The position numbers were made by a program, and so were the translations under genes. From the NCBI GenBank assembly GCA_945952225.1, contig CAMFHP010000009.1:1-64000 (forward strand): a DNA stretch of 64,000 nucleotides. Reading direction: 5' to 3'. The stretch is from an uncultured Myxococcaceae bacterium. GTDB taxonomy: Bacteria; Myxococcota_A; Polyangia; Polyangiales; Ga0077539. Of the stretch, positions 7,361-16,761 are shown one piece after another; position 1 is the first letter of the stretch; each line of letters begins with the position of its first letter. The notes beneath the pieces were generated by a model that worked only from the letters and a program-made list of their open reading frames with translations, was not told the origin of the DNA and searched no databases.

Positions 7361-10198
7361 TCAGGGCGTCGAGAACGTGGCGTTGCAGTAGCCGATGGAC
7401 TCGTCGCCCGAGCGGAACTGCGACCCGCCCTCGTGGTGCCAGTACCAGCGACCCGTGGAGCGCGAGACCACGAACGAGCACATGTCGCTGAGGTTCGTGA
7501 ACGTGGCGAGCGAGGTCGAGGTGCCCGTCGGCACGGTCACGCGGCTGATCGTGGTGCTGTTGGTCACCACGTCGAAGTAGTGCACGCCGCCGAAGAACTC
7601 GAGGGTGCCCCAGTACGCCCAGCTCTCGCAGGTCGTGTGGGGAATGGCAGGCATGGCGCCGAGGTCGAGCACGGTGCCCGCGGGCAGGAGCACCACCCAC
7701 GCGCGGTTGGAACCGCCGTCGTGGAAGCCCACACGGCCCGAGCCCGCGAAGAAGCCCGACTGCGAGCCGAGCGTGAACGAGCGGCTGAGCGTGATCGCCG
7801 ACGACCCGAGCGCGCCCGTGGTGCCATCGATGGGAATGAGGTGCGTGACCGTTCCGCCGCCGTTGGGGAGCGGGGTCGTGGCGCTGGTGCCGAGCGTGTA
7901 CACCGTGCCCGTCGAGATCTCGCTCACGAGCGCGTCGTAGAGGCGACCCACCGAGACCTGCGACGACACGTCGAGCGCGAAGGCGCCCGTCGCGCTGTCA
8001 CCCGAGTAGAAGGCCCGCGTGGTCGAGACCGCGATGCCGCCGCGGTCGTCACCCGTGGTCGATGCGTGCTCCACGCTGTTGCACGCCGTGGCCGTGAGCG
8101 AGTCGACGCGGAAGGTGCCCGTGCCGAAGTTCAGGCACGTGCCGCCGAGGCAGGTCTCGCCCGTGGCGCAGGTGCGCCCGCAGGCGCCGCAGTTCGTACG
8201 GTCCGCCGCGGTGTCGGTGCAGACGCCGCCGCAGACCGTGCCCGACGGGCAGGTGCAGATGCCGGCCGTGCAGCTCTGGCCCGACGCGCAGGCGCGACCG
8301 CAGGCGCCGCAGTTGTTGCGATCGGCGAAGGGATCGACGCACGTCGAGCCGCAGAGCAGTCCCGTCGCCACGCCGCCGATGGTGCAGCGGCACACGCCGC
8401 GGGTGCAGGTCGAGCCCGTGGGGCAGGCCGTGCCGCAGGTGCCGCAGTTCGTGTTGCTGCTCAGCACGTCGACGCAGGTCGAGCCGCACTGCACGCCGCC
8501 CGTGGCGCTGCCGCCGAGGGCGCAACGGCACACGCCGTCGGTGCAGGTCGAGCCCGTGGGGCAGCGGTTGCCGCAGGCGCCGCAGTTGTTGTTGTCGGTC
8601 TGGATCGACACGCAGGTGCCCGCGCAGCGCGTCTGCACGCCGGGGCACGGCGCGGCGCACACGCCGTCGTTGCAGGTCTGGCCCGTGGCGCAGACCGTTC
8701 CGCAGGCGCCGCAGTTCGTGGGCGACACGCGCGAGTCGATCTCGCAGCCGTCGGCCGCGTTGCGGTTGCAGTCGAGGAAGCGGTCCGAGCACACGATCGA
8801 GCACGCGCCCGAGGTGCAGCGCGCCGTCGCCTGCGGACCCGCCACACACGCGTTGCGGCACGCGCCGCAGTTCAGCACGCTGGTGTTGAGGTCGGTCTCG
8901 CACGCGTTGGTGGCGTCGCCGTCGCAGTCACCGCGACCGCCCGCGCAGGTGGCCGTGCAGACGCCGCGGGTGCAGGTGCCCGCGCCACACGAGTTGCCGC
9001 AGCGGCCGCAGTTCGTGTTGGTCGTGTCGGTGTTGACCTCGCAGCCGTTGGCGGGGTTGCCGTCGCAGTCGGCGAAGCCCGGCGAGCACGCCACGATCGA
9101 GCACGCGCCCGCGGTGCAGCCGTGCACGGCCACGTTCGTGAGGTTGCAGACGTTGCCGCAGCGGCCGCAGTGGAGGGGATTGCTCTGCGTCGAGGTCTCG
9201 CAGCCCGTGCTCACGTCGCCGTCGCAGTCGCCGAAGCCCGTGTTGCACATGCCGATGGTGCACGCGCTCGTGGCGCACGCCGACGTGGCGTTGCGGAGCG
9301 CGCAGGTGCGGCCGCAGAGGCCGCAGTTGGCGTTGTCGGCGCGGGTGTCGGTCTCGCAGCCGTTGGCCGCGTTGCCGTCGCAGTCGGCGAAGCCGTCGGC
9401 GCAGCCCACCTGGCAGCGGCCCATCACGCACACGCCCATCGAGCTCGTGCCCGAGGGACACACGTTGCCGCAGGCGCCGCAGTTCATCGGGTCGGTCTGG
9501 AGGTTGACCTCGCAGCCGTTGGCCCCGTTCATGTCGCAGTTCTCGTACGGAGCGGTGCAGGTGCCCACGCCGCAGGCGCCCATCGAGCAGGCCGGGCGAC
9601 CGTTGGGCGTACGGCAGGTGGTGCCGCAGGCGCCGCAGGCGGTCACGTTGCTCTGCGTGTCGACGCAGGCGCCGTCGCAGCACGCTTCGCCGGTGCCACA
9701 GCGCGAGCCGCTGGTGCACCCGCGGACGCACACCGACCCGCGGCAGAGGTTGCCGGGGGGACAGTGGTCGTTCGTCACGCACTGCACGCAGGCGTGGGTG
9801 ATGGTGTCGCAGCGCGCGTTGCTCACGCCGCCGTCGGCGACGCCCGCGTCCGAGGCCTGCGCGGCGCAGGCTTCGTCGGTCGCACAGCCCGCTTCGCACG
9901 CGCCCGTGGCGGTGTTGCAGTACTGGGCCGCGGTGCACGCCGAGGCCATCGTGGCGCAGCTCACGCACTGACCCGTCGCGGTGTTGCAGATCGGACGACC
10001 GGGAGACGAGGCGCAGGCCGCGTTCGAGGTACAGCCCGTGGGCACGTCGGCGACGTCCATGGCGTCGATGCCCGTGTCCGTGGTCACCGCCGCGTCGGTC
10101 GTCGACGACGGCGTGTTGGAACACCCGACCGCGGCGCCGAACAGCACGACGGCCCACGCGGCGCGACGCGCCCGTGAAGACTTCCGTTGATCAAGCAC
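7361..10198 (-). CDS. Giant Cys-rich repeat lipoprotein
   Basis: A 945-residue exported lipoprotein: basic N-terminus, hydrophobic core, then lipobox VVLFGAAVGC. An Asp/Thr/Ala linker follows. About 600 residues of Cys-rich repeats come next, of the forms DCDGNAANGCE and NCGACGxxC, probably disulfide-rich modules resembling the Stig1/MopE-like repeats found in myxobacterial surface proteins. The last 230 residues lack Cys repeats and look like a beta-rich domain (for example RVDSLTATACNSVEHAST at its start). The GTG start at 10198 is chosen because AGGAGG (10206-10211) lies seven bases upstream. No enzyme motif is seen; a surface or matrix role is inferred. Confidence 0.85.
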   Translation of the reverse strand: MLDQRKSSRARRAAWAVVLFGAAVGCSNTPSSTTDAAVTTDTGIDAMDVADVPTGCTSNAACASSPGRPICNTATGQCVSCATMASACTAAQYCNTATGACEAGCATDEACAAQASDAGVADGGVSNARCDTITHACVQCVTNDHCPPGNLCRGSVCVRGCTSGSRCGTGEACCDGACVDTQSNVTACGACGTTCRTPNGRPACSMGACGVGTCTAPYENCDMNGANGCEVNLQTDPMNCGACGNVCPSGTSSMGVCVMGRCQVGCADGFADCDGNAANGCETDTRADNANCGLCGRTCALRNATSACATSACTIGMCNTGFGDCDGDVSTGCETSTQSNPLHCGRCGNVCNLTNVAVHGCTAGACSIVACSPGFADCDGNPANGCEVNTDTTNTNCGRCGNSCGAGTCTRGVCTATCAGGRGDCDGDATNACETDLNTSVLNCGACRNACVAGPQATARCTSGACSIVCSDRFLDCNRNAADGCEIDSRVSPTNCGACGTVCATGQTCNDGVCAAPCPGVQTRCAGTCVSIQTDNNNCGACGNRCPTGSTCTDGVCRCALGGSATGGVQCGSTCVDVLSSNTNCGTCGTACPTGSTCTRGVCRCTIGGVATGLLCGSTCVDPFADRNNCGACGRACASGQSCTAGICTCPSGTVCGGVCTDTAADRTNCGACGRTCATGETCLGGTCLNFGTGTFRVDSLTATACNSVEHASTTGDDRGGIAVSTTRAFYSGDSATGAFALDVSSQVSVGRLYDALVSEISTGTVYTLGTSATTPLPNGGGTVTHLIPIDGTTGALGSSAITLSRSFTLGSQSGFFAGSGRVGFHDGGSNRAWVVLLPAGTVLDLGAMPAIPHTTCESWAYWGTLEFFGGVHYFDVVTNSTTISRVTVPTGTSTSLATFTNLSDMCSFVVSRSTGRWYWHHEGGSQFRSGDESIGYCNATFSTP

Positions 10199-10205
10199 GT
10201 GATTG

Positions 10206-10211
10206 CCTCCT
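10206..10211 (-). promoter_or_regulatory. Strong Shine-Dalgarno AGGAGG
   Basis: A perfect AGGAGG with 7-nt spacing to the GTG at 10198 fixes the start of the Cys-rich lipoprotein. It contrasts with the leaderless-looking starts elsewhere in the window. Confidence 0.8.
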
Positions 10212-10445
10212 CGTCTCACGAATGCACAACCCGCCGCATACGATCGCGGCGGAATCTTCGGCGAGACTACACCTGTGCGGAGCGCGGAAGCGATGCCTCA
10301 GCGACGAACGGTCGCTGATTTGCCATCGCATCGCCACGGCCGGTCCGAGGGTCGTTCGACCTGCGGGCAGACACCGTGGCGGAAGGTGCGGGTCGGGGAG
10401 GAGCCGCGGCGGCGAAACGTTGCCGTCACCGCGGCGGTGGGGCGG

Positions 10446-12383
10446 TCAGTGGCGGCGGTGACGGCGGCGCGGCGCGGCGGGCTCGGGCACCGGCGGCGGG
10501 GTCATCGGCTGCACGTCGCGGGGCTGCGGGGGATCGATGATCACGAACTCCACGCGGCGGTTGCGCGCGCGGCCCGCGTTGTTCTCGTTCGAGGCGATCG
10601 GGCGCGAGGCGCCGTAGCCGTGCGATTCGAGGCGGCCCGCTTCGACGCCGTGCTCCGTGAGCCAGCGCATGACGGCCGCGGCGCGGCGCTGCGACAGGTC
10701 GAGGTTGTGCTCGTCGCTGGCGCGGTTGTCGGTGTGTCCGTCGACGGAGATGCGACGCAGGTGCGGCGCGGCGCGGAGCACGTCGGCCACCGCCTGGAGG
10801 ATGCGGAAGCTGCGGCGCTTGATGGTGTCGCGGTCCGTGTCGAAGAACACCTGCTCCAGAATGAGGATCTGGCCGTTGGTGACCTGCACGTCCGTGCTCG
10901 GGCAGCCGTTGCGGGCGGGATCGGGCGACGGAACGCCGGGCTGGCCGGGGCACGCATCCGGGGGCTCGGGCACCTGGTCGTGGTCGGCGTCGGGGAGCGG
11001 GCAGCCGTTGCGGTTCGGATCCGGGAAGGGCATCCGCGACTCGTCGGGGCACTGGTCGTCGGGATCGAGCACGCCGTCGCTGTCACGGTCGCCGGCGGGG
11101 CAACCGCGGCGCGCGGGGTCGGGGTGGTCGCCCTGCGGAACGTCGACGCACTGGTCGTCGCCGTCGAGCACGCCGTCGCCGTCGCGGTCGTGGAGGGGAC
11201 AGCCGCGGCGCGCGGGGTCGGGATGGTCGCCCTGGGGCTCGCTCACGCACTGGTCTTCGTGGTCGAAGACGCCGTCGCCGTCGGTGTCGACCGCGGGACA
11301 GCCGCGGCGCGCGGGGTCGGGGTGGTCGCCCTGCGGCGTGGTCGGGCACACGTCGTCGGGGTCGAAGACGCCGTCGCCGTCGGTGTCGACGGGCGCCGCG
11401 GCAGCCCGGGTGATCGGCGCGTACGAGAGGTTGAAGAGCGCGCGCACGTCGGGGATGCCCGGGCCCGTTCCGATGCCCGGACCCGCCGCGAGGCCCACGC
11501 GGAACGCGTCGGCGATGAGGTAGCTCGCGCCGAGGTACACCTCGCCGCCCCACTGGTTCTTGGCGAAGAGCGCGCTGCCGCCGCCGTTGGGCAGGTCGCG
11601 GATCGGGGTGACCACGTAGGCCTCCGGGCCGATCATGAAGCGCTCGTCGGCGAAGACGAACCCGAGACCCGCGGTGAGGCGGAGCTCGTTGCCGAAGACC
11701 AGGTTCGCGAACTGGTTCTCCGAGCGGACCACGAACGATCCCGACAGCGACCAGCGGGCGATGCCGCCGCGGCCCGCGAGGGTCAGCCGGGGCTCGATGC
11801 GAACGGCCTCGTCGCCCGTGTTGTTGGCCCGCGTGCCGATGGGCACCCACACGTTCGCCCCGAGGTGCAGCGAGATCGGGTCGCGGTCGGCGTGGTTGAA
11901 GAGGCGCACGCGCAGACCTGCGCGGAGGTCGCCGATGGCCGGTCCGTCCGCGGGCTGGATCGTCGGAACCGCCACGCCCGCATTCGCCGTGGAGCTCCCG
12001 TTCTGCATCAGCGACACGGGCAGCGACACGTGGATGCCCACGCGGTCGAGGAACGACACCTGCGCGCCCACGTGGAGCACGAACATCCCGGTGATGTCGT
12101 CGCGCGTCTCGCTCGGCGTGGTGGTGTCGGTGCCGTTGTAGATGTTCAGCCGCAGGGGGTTGTTGGCGTAGTCGCCGTACAGCCCGATCGAGAACGTGCG
12201 CGTCGACGAGTACCAGGGGTGTTCCGCCGTGAAGAACACGTCACCCATGGGCGACGGTTCGTACCGGTTGAGTGCCCAGCCCTGCGCCGAGGTGGTTTGC
12301 GCCTGCGCCTGCGACGTCACGGTCGCAGCGCCCAGAAGGGCCATGCAGACCGCGATGCGTCGAACCTTGTGCTTAAGCCTCAC
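10446..12383 (-). CDS. OmpA-family outer-membrane protein with TSP3 repeats
   Basis: A 645-residue envelope protein. A signal peptide (MALLGAATVTSQAQAQ region) leads into a beta-barrel-like domain of about 300 residues. At least six calcium-type thrombospondin-3 repeats follow, of the form DTDGDGVFDPDDVCP...GDHPDPARRGCP. The C-terminal 120 residues are an OmpA peptidoglycan-binding domain (VFFDTDRDTIKRRSFRIL, VDGHTDNRASDEHNLDLSQRRA, YGASRPIASNENNAGRARNRRVEF). It likely tethers the outer membrane to peptidoglycan. The GTG start at 12383 has GGAGG five bases upstream (12389-12393). It is followed by the Cys-rich lipoprotein on the same strand after 247 bp. Confidence 0.92.
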   Translation of the reverse strand: MRLKHKVRRIAVCMALLGAATVTSQAQAQTTSAQGWALNRYEPSPMGDVFFTAEHPWYSSTRTFSIGLYGDYANNPLRLNIYNGTDTTTPSETRDDITGMFVLHVGAQVSFLDRVGIHVSLPVSLMQNGSSTANAGVAVPTIQPADGPAIGDLRAGLRVRLFNHADRDPISLHLGANVWVPIGTRANNTGDEAVRIEPRLTLAGRGGIARWSLSGSFVVRSENQFANLVFGNELRLTAGLGFVFADERFMIGPEAYVVTPIRDLPNGGGSALFAKNQWGGEVYLGASYLIADAFRVGLAAGPGIGTGPGIPDVRALFNLSYAPITRAAAAPVDTDGDGVFDPDDVCPTTPQGDHPDPARRGCPAVDTDGDGVFDHEDQCVSEPQGDHPDPARRGCPLHDRDGDGVLDGDDQCVDVPQGDHPDPARRGCPAGDRDSDGVLDPDDQCPDESRMPFPDPNRNGCPLPDADHDQVPEPPDACPGQPGVPSPDPARNGCPSTDVQVTNGQILILEQVFFDTDRDTIKRRSFRILQAVADVLRAAPHLRRISVDGHTDNRASDEHNLDLSQRRAAAVMRWLTEHGVEAGRLESHGYGASRPIASNENNAGRARNRRVEFVIIDPPQPRDVQPMTPPPVPEPAAPRRRHRRH

Positions 12384-12707
12384 GAGAGCCTCCACGCGTG
12401 AGGTTCGCGCGGTGTCCTTCCGCACGAATCCTCTTGAATTGCAGGGTATTGAACTCCCCGTTCGGGCATCAAGCGCAAAGACACGGCGGGTGGTGAATTC
12501 ATACGCCGTGGCTGCACTGCCGGACGGGTCTCGGAGCGGGCATACGCCCCGGCACCTGCGCGCTGCGCGCACACCCGCTCACCCGTAAGCGATTGAAAGT
12601 GCCGGGCCCGGCGCCCCATCACGGGGTCCGGTCGGTCACGGTGCGAGGTCGAGGCGGGGGGAGCGCGGGCGCCCGCGCCATGCGGGGCGCCCGACGAGGC
12701 GGAATGA
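12384..12707. other. Intergenic region with GC palindrome
   Basis: This 324-bp gap separates the OmpA-type gene start from the stop of the MYXO-CTERM gene. It contains the GGAGG ribosome-binding site (12389-12393) and a perfect inverted repeat CGGGCGCCC/GGGCGCCCG at 12666-12693. I see no gene in it and no clear -35/-10 pair. Confidence 0.5.
12666..12693 (-). terminator. GC-rich hairpin after MYXO-CTERM gene
   Basis: A 9-bp perfect stem with a 10-nt loop lies 15 bases past the stop codon of the 12708 gene. It lacks a T-tract; the sequence that follows on the minus strand is C-rich. A terminator or 3'-stabilising role is inferred. Confidence 0.45.
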
Positions 12708-15278
12708 TCAGGCGGAGCGACGACGGCGGCGGGCGCCGAGGATCGCGAGGGCGGCCACCGCGAGCCCGAGGGCCGAGCGGTTCGAGGTCGTACCCGGCGC
12801 GCTGCAGCCGCAGCCGGCGCCCTGGTAGCCCACGTTCACGATGCCGACGTCCATCGGGTTCGAGGCGTCGACGGGGCCCGCGTCGGGCTGCGCGCGGCAG
12901 GTGCCCTGCACGCCGTCGCACACGCACACCTGGCCCGCGTCGGCGATCTGGGTGTTCGCCGGGAGGGGGGTGCAGGTGCCCGCACGGCCCGGGAGCACGC
13001 AGCTCTGGCACGCGCCCTCGCAGGCGACGTTGCAGCACACGCCGCCGGAGCACACGCCCATGCCGCACTGGTCGTTGCGGGTGCAGGGCGAGCCCAGCGT
13101 GCCCGCAGGCACGCAGCGGCCCATCTCACAACGGAAGCCGCTGGAGCACTCCATGTTGCTCGCGCAGGCCGAGCGGCACTCGGCGCCGTTGCAGGTGTAC
13201 GGCGCGCAGTTGGTCACCGTGGCCATGCCGCAGTTGCCCATGCCGTCGCAGGTGCCACGGTTGGTGGCCTGGCCCTCGGCGCACGAGGCCGCGCGGCACT
13301 CGGTCGACGATCCGGGGTAGCCGCAGTTCGCCCGCGACGTGCCGTCGCAGGTGCCCGCGCAGGCGCCCATGCCCGCGCAGGCCGGACGCGACCCGTGCGG
13401 CGCGCCCATCGTCGGCGAGCAGGTGCCCACCGAGCCCGAGTTGTCACACGCCTCGCACTGTCCATCGCAGGCCGTGTTGCAGCACACGCCGTCGACGCAG
13501 TTGCCCGAAGCGCACTGCGAGGTCGTGGTGCACGCGCCGCCGTTGGGCTGGCGCACGACGCACATGCCCTCGCGGCAGTAGCTGCCCGCGGCGCACTCCA
13601 CGTCGGTGTCGCAGCTCGTACGGCATGCCGAGGGGCCGCACGCGTAGCGACCGCAGTCGCGCATCGAGGGCGGGAGGCACGTTCCGCGGCCGTCACACGT
13701 CGCCACCGAGGTCTGCACGCCGGCCGTGCACGACGGCATGCCGCACATCGTCTGGTCGTTGGGGAAGGTGCAGGTCGCGCGCGTCGAGCCGTCGCAGGTG
13801 CCCGCGCACACGCCCGAGCCGCCGCAGGCGCGGCGCACGCCATGGGGCGCGCCCGTCACCGCGGTGCAGGTGCCGAGCGAGCCCGGCACGTCGCACGCTT
13901 CGCACTGGCCGTTGCAGGCCGTGTTGCAGCACACGCCGTCGACGCAGCTTCCCGAGGCGCACTGGGCGCCCGTGGTGCAGCCCATGCCCGCGGGGATGCG
14001 CGTCACGCACACGCCGTCGGCGCAGCGGAGGCCCGTGGCGCAGTCGGTGTCGGCGGTGCAGCGCGTGAGGCACGCCGTGGGGCCGCAGACGTAGGGGTTG
14101 CAGTCGGTGCGACGGGGCGTTCCGCAGGCGCCGCGGCCGTCACAGAAGGCCGCCGAGGTGGCGACGCCGCCCGTGCAGGTGGCCGCCACGCACTGGGTCG
14201 TGGTCGCGGGGTACGTACACTCGGTGCGGTTCGAGCCGTTGCAGGCGCCGCCGCAGGTGGTGCCCGCGTTCACGCAGGCAGGGCGGGTTCCGACCGGCGC
14301 GCCGGTGGTGGCGGTGCAGAGGCCCACGTTGCCGGCGTTGCGGCACGACTCGCACTGGCCCGAGCAGGTGGCGTTGCAGCACACGCCCTCGGTGCAGATG
14401 CCCGAGGTGCACTCGGTTCCCGTGGTGCAGGCCGCGCCGTTGCCGCGGGTGGTACGGCACGTCGGGTCGCCGCCTGCGGGGTCACGGTTGCAGAACTGAC
14501 CGGGGAGGCAGTCGGCGTCGATCACGCAGCCGCCGCGGTCGTTCACGATCACCACGCCGCGCCCCGGGCCCAGCGAGCCGATGGAGTACACGCGCTGGAA
14601 CGACGGCGGGTGCTGGTTGAAGTGCGAGTGCGTGAAGCAGCCCCAGGCGAGGTCGCCGGGCATCACGATGGTGCTCGTGGGCGGCGAGATGCCGATGTGC
14701 ACGGGGTGGGTCGCGCCCGTCGGTTCGAGGAGCTGGCCGTCGGTGCAGCCGTCGCCCGTCACGCGGAAGTCGCCGATGCCCTGGAGCCACGGCACCGGCG
14801 TGTTCGCGGCGGCGCCGGCGTAGAGGCACGAGGTGCTCATGAAGAGACCGGTGCCCGCGCCCGAGGTCACGTAGTGGTAGCTGTTGGTGTTGAACTTCCG
14901 CGACGGGCCGATGTGGAGGTCGGAGTCCGAGCCGATGATCTCGAAGTGGCCCGTGATGGCCGCCGACCACGTGAGGCGCGTGTCGTTGGCGGCGTTCATG
15001 ATCGAGGTGTCGCTGGTACAGCTTCCGCCGTCGATCCAGATGGCGTTGTAGGCCGCGAACTGCGACGTGGTCATCGAGCGCCACATCGCGTCGGTGGCGA
15101 AGGTGAACTCACCGCGCGTGGGCCCGCTGTTCACCGACGCCACGTTGGTCACGAGGTCGTCGATCGCCCGGCGCCCGCCGGGACCGTACACGAGCACACG
15201 GCGCTGCGCCTCGGCATCGCCAGGCGATGCGAGCACCGCAGCGACGAGCGCGCTCGCCGCAAGAATCAGTTTCTTCAT
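12708..15278 (-). CDS. MYXO-CTERM Cys-rich surface protein
   Basis: An 856-residue exported protein. A signal peptide (MKKLILAASALVAAVLASP) is followed by a roughly 250-residue N-terminal domain starting RRVLVYGPGGRRAIDDL, with a conserved-looking GHFEIIGSDSDLH segment; I do not recognise this domain firmly. Repeated Cys-rich modules follow, of the forms CVDGVCCNTACNGQCEAC and CxGTCDGSTRATCTFP. The C-terminus has the myxobacterial sorting layout: GCGCSAPG, a hydrophobic helix (ALGLAVAALAILGA) and RRRRR. This predicts processing and surface anchoring. The start at 15278 has GGAGGA seven bases upstream. Surface or matrix function is inferred. Confidence 0.9.
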   Translation of the reverse strand: MKKLILAASALVAAVLASPGDAEAQRRVLVYGPGGRRAIDDLVTNVASVNSGPTRGEFTFATDAMWRSMTTSQFAAYNAIWIDGGSCTSDTSIMNAANDTRLTWSAAITGHFEIIGSDSDLHIGPSRKFNTNSYHYVTSGAGTGLFMSTSCLYAGAAANTPVPWLQGIGDFRVTGDGCTDGQLLEPTGATHPVHIGISPPTSTIVMPGDLAWGCFTHSHFNQHPPSFQRVYSIGSLGPGRGVVIVNDRGGCVIDADCLPGQFCNRDPAGGDPTCRTTRGNGAACTTGTECTSGICTEGVCCNATCSGQCESCRNAGNVGLCTATTGAPVGTRPACVNAGTTCGGACNGSNRTECTYPATTTQCVAATCTGGVATSAAFCDGRGACGTPRRTDCNPYVCGPTACLTRCTADTDCATGLRCADGVCVTRIPAGMGCTTGAQCASGSCVDGVCCNTACNGQCEACDVPGSLGTCTAVTGAPHGVRRACGGSGVCAGTCDGSTRATCTFPNDQTMCGMPSCTAGVQTSVATCDGRGTCLPPSMRDCGRYACGPSACRTSCDTDVECAAGSYCREGMCVVRQPNGGACTTTSQCASGNCVDGVCCNTACDGQCEACDNSGSVGTCSPTMGAPHGSRPACAGMGACAGTCDGTSRANCGYPGSSTECRAASCAEGQATNRGTCDGMGNCGMATVTNCAPYTCNGAECRSACASNMECSSGFRCEMGRCVPAGTLGSPCTRNDQCGMGVCSGGVCCNVACEGACQSCVLPGRAGTCTPLPANTQIADAGQVCVCDGVQGTCRAQPDAGPVDASNPMDVGIVNVGYQGAGCGCSAPGTTSNRSALGLAVAALAILGARRRRRSA

Positions 15279-15974
15279 TCGGGATTCCTCCAGGGCCCTT
15301 CGAAAGGTCGTACAGGGAGGTTCTCTCAAGTTCAGTCCCGTTCGCAACGGAGAGGACGGACCGGAACGACAATTCCTGCGACGGCGCGTCGCAGCGGTCG
15401 GACGGTCGCGTGCGAAGGGCTCCGCGCACTGCGTCGGTGCCCCCTCCCCCGCCGGCACATTCCCCGGCAACGGCCCGATCCCCGGCTGTCGGGGGAGAAA
15501 CCTCCCCGCCCACTCGACCGACAGGATGCTTCCGACGGCGAAACTCCCCCTTCAATCCGTTGGAGAGGCACTTCCGACGGCGAAACTCCCCCTTCAACCC
15601 GTTGGAGAGGCACTTCCGACGGCGAAACCTCCCTGTCAACCCGTTGGAGAGGCACTTCCGACGGCGAAACCTCCCCTTCAACCCGTTGGAGAGGCACTTC
15701 CGACGGCGAAACCTCCCCTTCAACCCGTTGGAGGGGCACTTCCGACGGCCAAACTCCCCCTTCAACCCGTTGGAGGGGCACTTCCGACGGCGAACGCCCC
15801 GTGCCGGGCTCCGTCGGGCGCCACGTCGCGCTTCGAAAATCGCCCGTCGGTCGCGCGCCCCGGGAACTTCGCGCGCCCACCGGCTGCCAGTGCGCCTGCG
15901 CAACGGGCGTTGCACCCGCCGCACACGCCGTGCGGCCCTCTGGTGACCACGCCGTCGCGCTTCAGGAGTCGCCC
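15279..15974. other. Gene-free region carrying a tandem array
   Basis: This 696-bp gap between the divergent 12708 and 15975 genes is dominated by the 42-bp repeat described separately. Frames stay open across it only because 42 is a multiple of three. AGGAG at 15964-15968 is the ribosome-binding site of the next gene. Confidence 0.7.
15487..15794. repeat. 42-bp tandem array (about seven copies)
   Basis: The core TTCCGACGGCGAA recurs at 15530, 15572, 15614, 15656, 15698, 15740 and 15782, always exactly 42 bp apart. A diverged copy precedes it at 15487. Each full unit also contains CTCCCC, the short palindrome CAACCCGTTG and GGAGAGGCAC or GGAGGGGCAC. Copies differ at a few positions, so the array is not a recent perfect duplication. 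The period is four helical turns and 14 codons. Confidence 0.92.
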
Positions 15975-16670
15975 ATGAAGACCCTCTCGACAGCCCGTTC
16001 CCTCGCCTACTTCCTCGACGAACTCTGGTTCACCGAAGCCGCGCTCCACGCCGACCCCGACGCCGCCGACCTCGCCCCCGACTTCGACGCCGCCATCGAC
16101 CGCTGGGAGTCCGTCGCCCAGCGTGAGCGCGCCGCCCGCCGGGGCATCGTGCGCGCCGAAGCCGTGGTGTCGGTGCGCGACGCCCAGCTCGACGGAACCA
16201 CCACGCGCTTCGCGGGCGTCGTGCTGGTGGAGGCCGCCAACGACCGCCGGTCGAGCTTCTACCGTCGGTTCTTCTCCGAGGCGCCGTCGACCTTCGTGAC
16301 GCGCAACCTCCGCGATCAGAGCGAGCAGACCCGCGACCGCATCGTGCCCGAGATCCTCAAGCTCTCGGAGAACTCGCTGCTGCGGCGCTTCGCCGACCCC
16401 CTCGCCGCGCAGGCGAAGGCCGCGCTCCAGGCCCTCACCAGCCGCACGAAGGCCCGCGGCGAGAACGCGACCGTCGTCTCCGACGTCACCGACTGGAAGG
16501 AGTCGGTCAACCGCCTCCGCACCACCACGTACGCAGAGCTCCTGAAGCGCAGCGCCGAGCGCAACCTCGGTCGCGAGTGGCCCGAGACCTTCTTCCGCCG
16601 CGACGAGAGCAGCGCCGCCGTCGACGACGAGCCCGCGCCCGCCCCGACGCCCGAGCCGCAGCCCGCCTGA
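15975..16670 (+). CDS. Hypothetical cytoplasmic protein
   Basis: Unrecognised 231-residue protein without signal peptide or membrane segment. It is rich in charged helices (for example AAIDRWESVAQRERAARRG) and ends in an acidic/Pro-rich tail (DDEPAPAPTPEPQPA). The start is supported by AGGAG six bases upstream (15964-15968). It lies directly downstream of the 42-bp array, which therefore occupies its promoter region. It is convergent with the transaldolase gene. No catalytic motif was noticed. Confidence 0.75.
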   Translation: MKTLSTARSLAYFLDELWFTEAALHADPDAADLAPDFDAAIDRWESVAQRERAARRGIVRAEAVVSVRDAQLDGTTTRFAGVVLVEAANDRRSSFYRRFFSEAPSTFVTRNLRDQSEQTRDRIVPEILKLSENSLLRRFADPLAAQAKAALQALTSRTKARGENATVVSDVTDWKESVNRLRTTTYAELLKRSAERNLGREWPETFFRRDESSAAVDDEPAPAPTPEPQPA

Positions 16671-16712
16671 TCCCCGTCTCCCCTCGTCCCGTCCCATCCC
16701 GTTCGCCCGCCG

Positions 16713-16744
16713 CACCGACGTTCGCACCACGGCGAGCGTCGGTG
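16713..16744. terminator. Hairpin between convergent genes
   Basis: CACCGACG (16713-16720) pairs with CGTCGGTG (16737-16744), and about five further pairs are possible if one G is bulged. It sits between the stops at 16670 and 16762 and could serve both genes. There is no T-tract. Confidence 0.45.
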
Positions 16745-16761
16745 GGCGGCGCCCCCGTGGC

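Noticed and set aside
8019-9971. A 650-codon plus-strand frame opposite the Cys-rich lipoprotein, Pro/Gln/Val-rich with apparent repeats
   Set aside because: Its repeats are the reverse complement of the NCGACG modules of the true gene; it has no motif of its own.
12384-12500. A TTGATG...AATACC promoter for the OmpA-type gene
   Set aside because: The -10 matches poorly and similar strings occur by chance; not reported as a feature.
15530-15790. The 42-bp array as a 14-residue protein repeat (LPTAKLPLQPVGEA type)
   Set aside because: Several frames on both strands are equally open, there is no start with a ribosome-binding site, and substitutions do not favour synonymous sites in any one frame as far as I can see.
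13395-15974. The plus-strand frame running through the MYXO-CTERM gene and the 42-bp array into the 15975 gene
   Set aside because: Open only because of composition and because 42 is a multiple of three. The ribosome-binding site and codon pattern place the true start at 15975.
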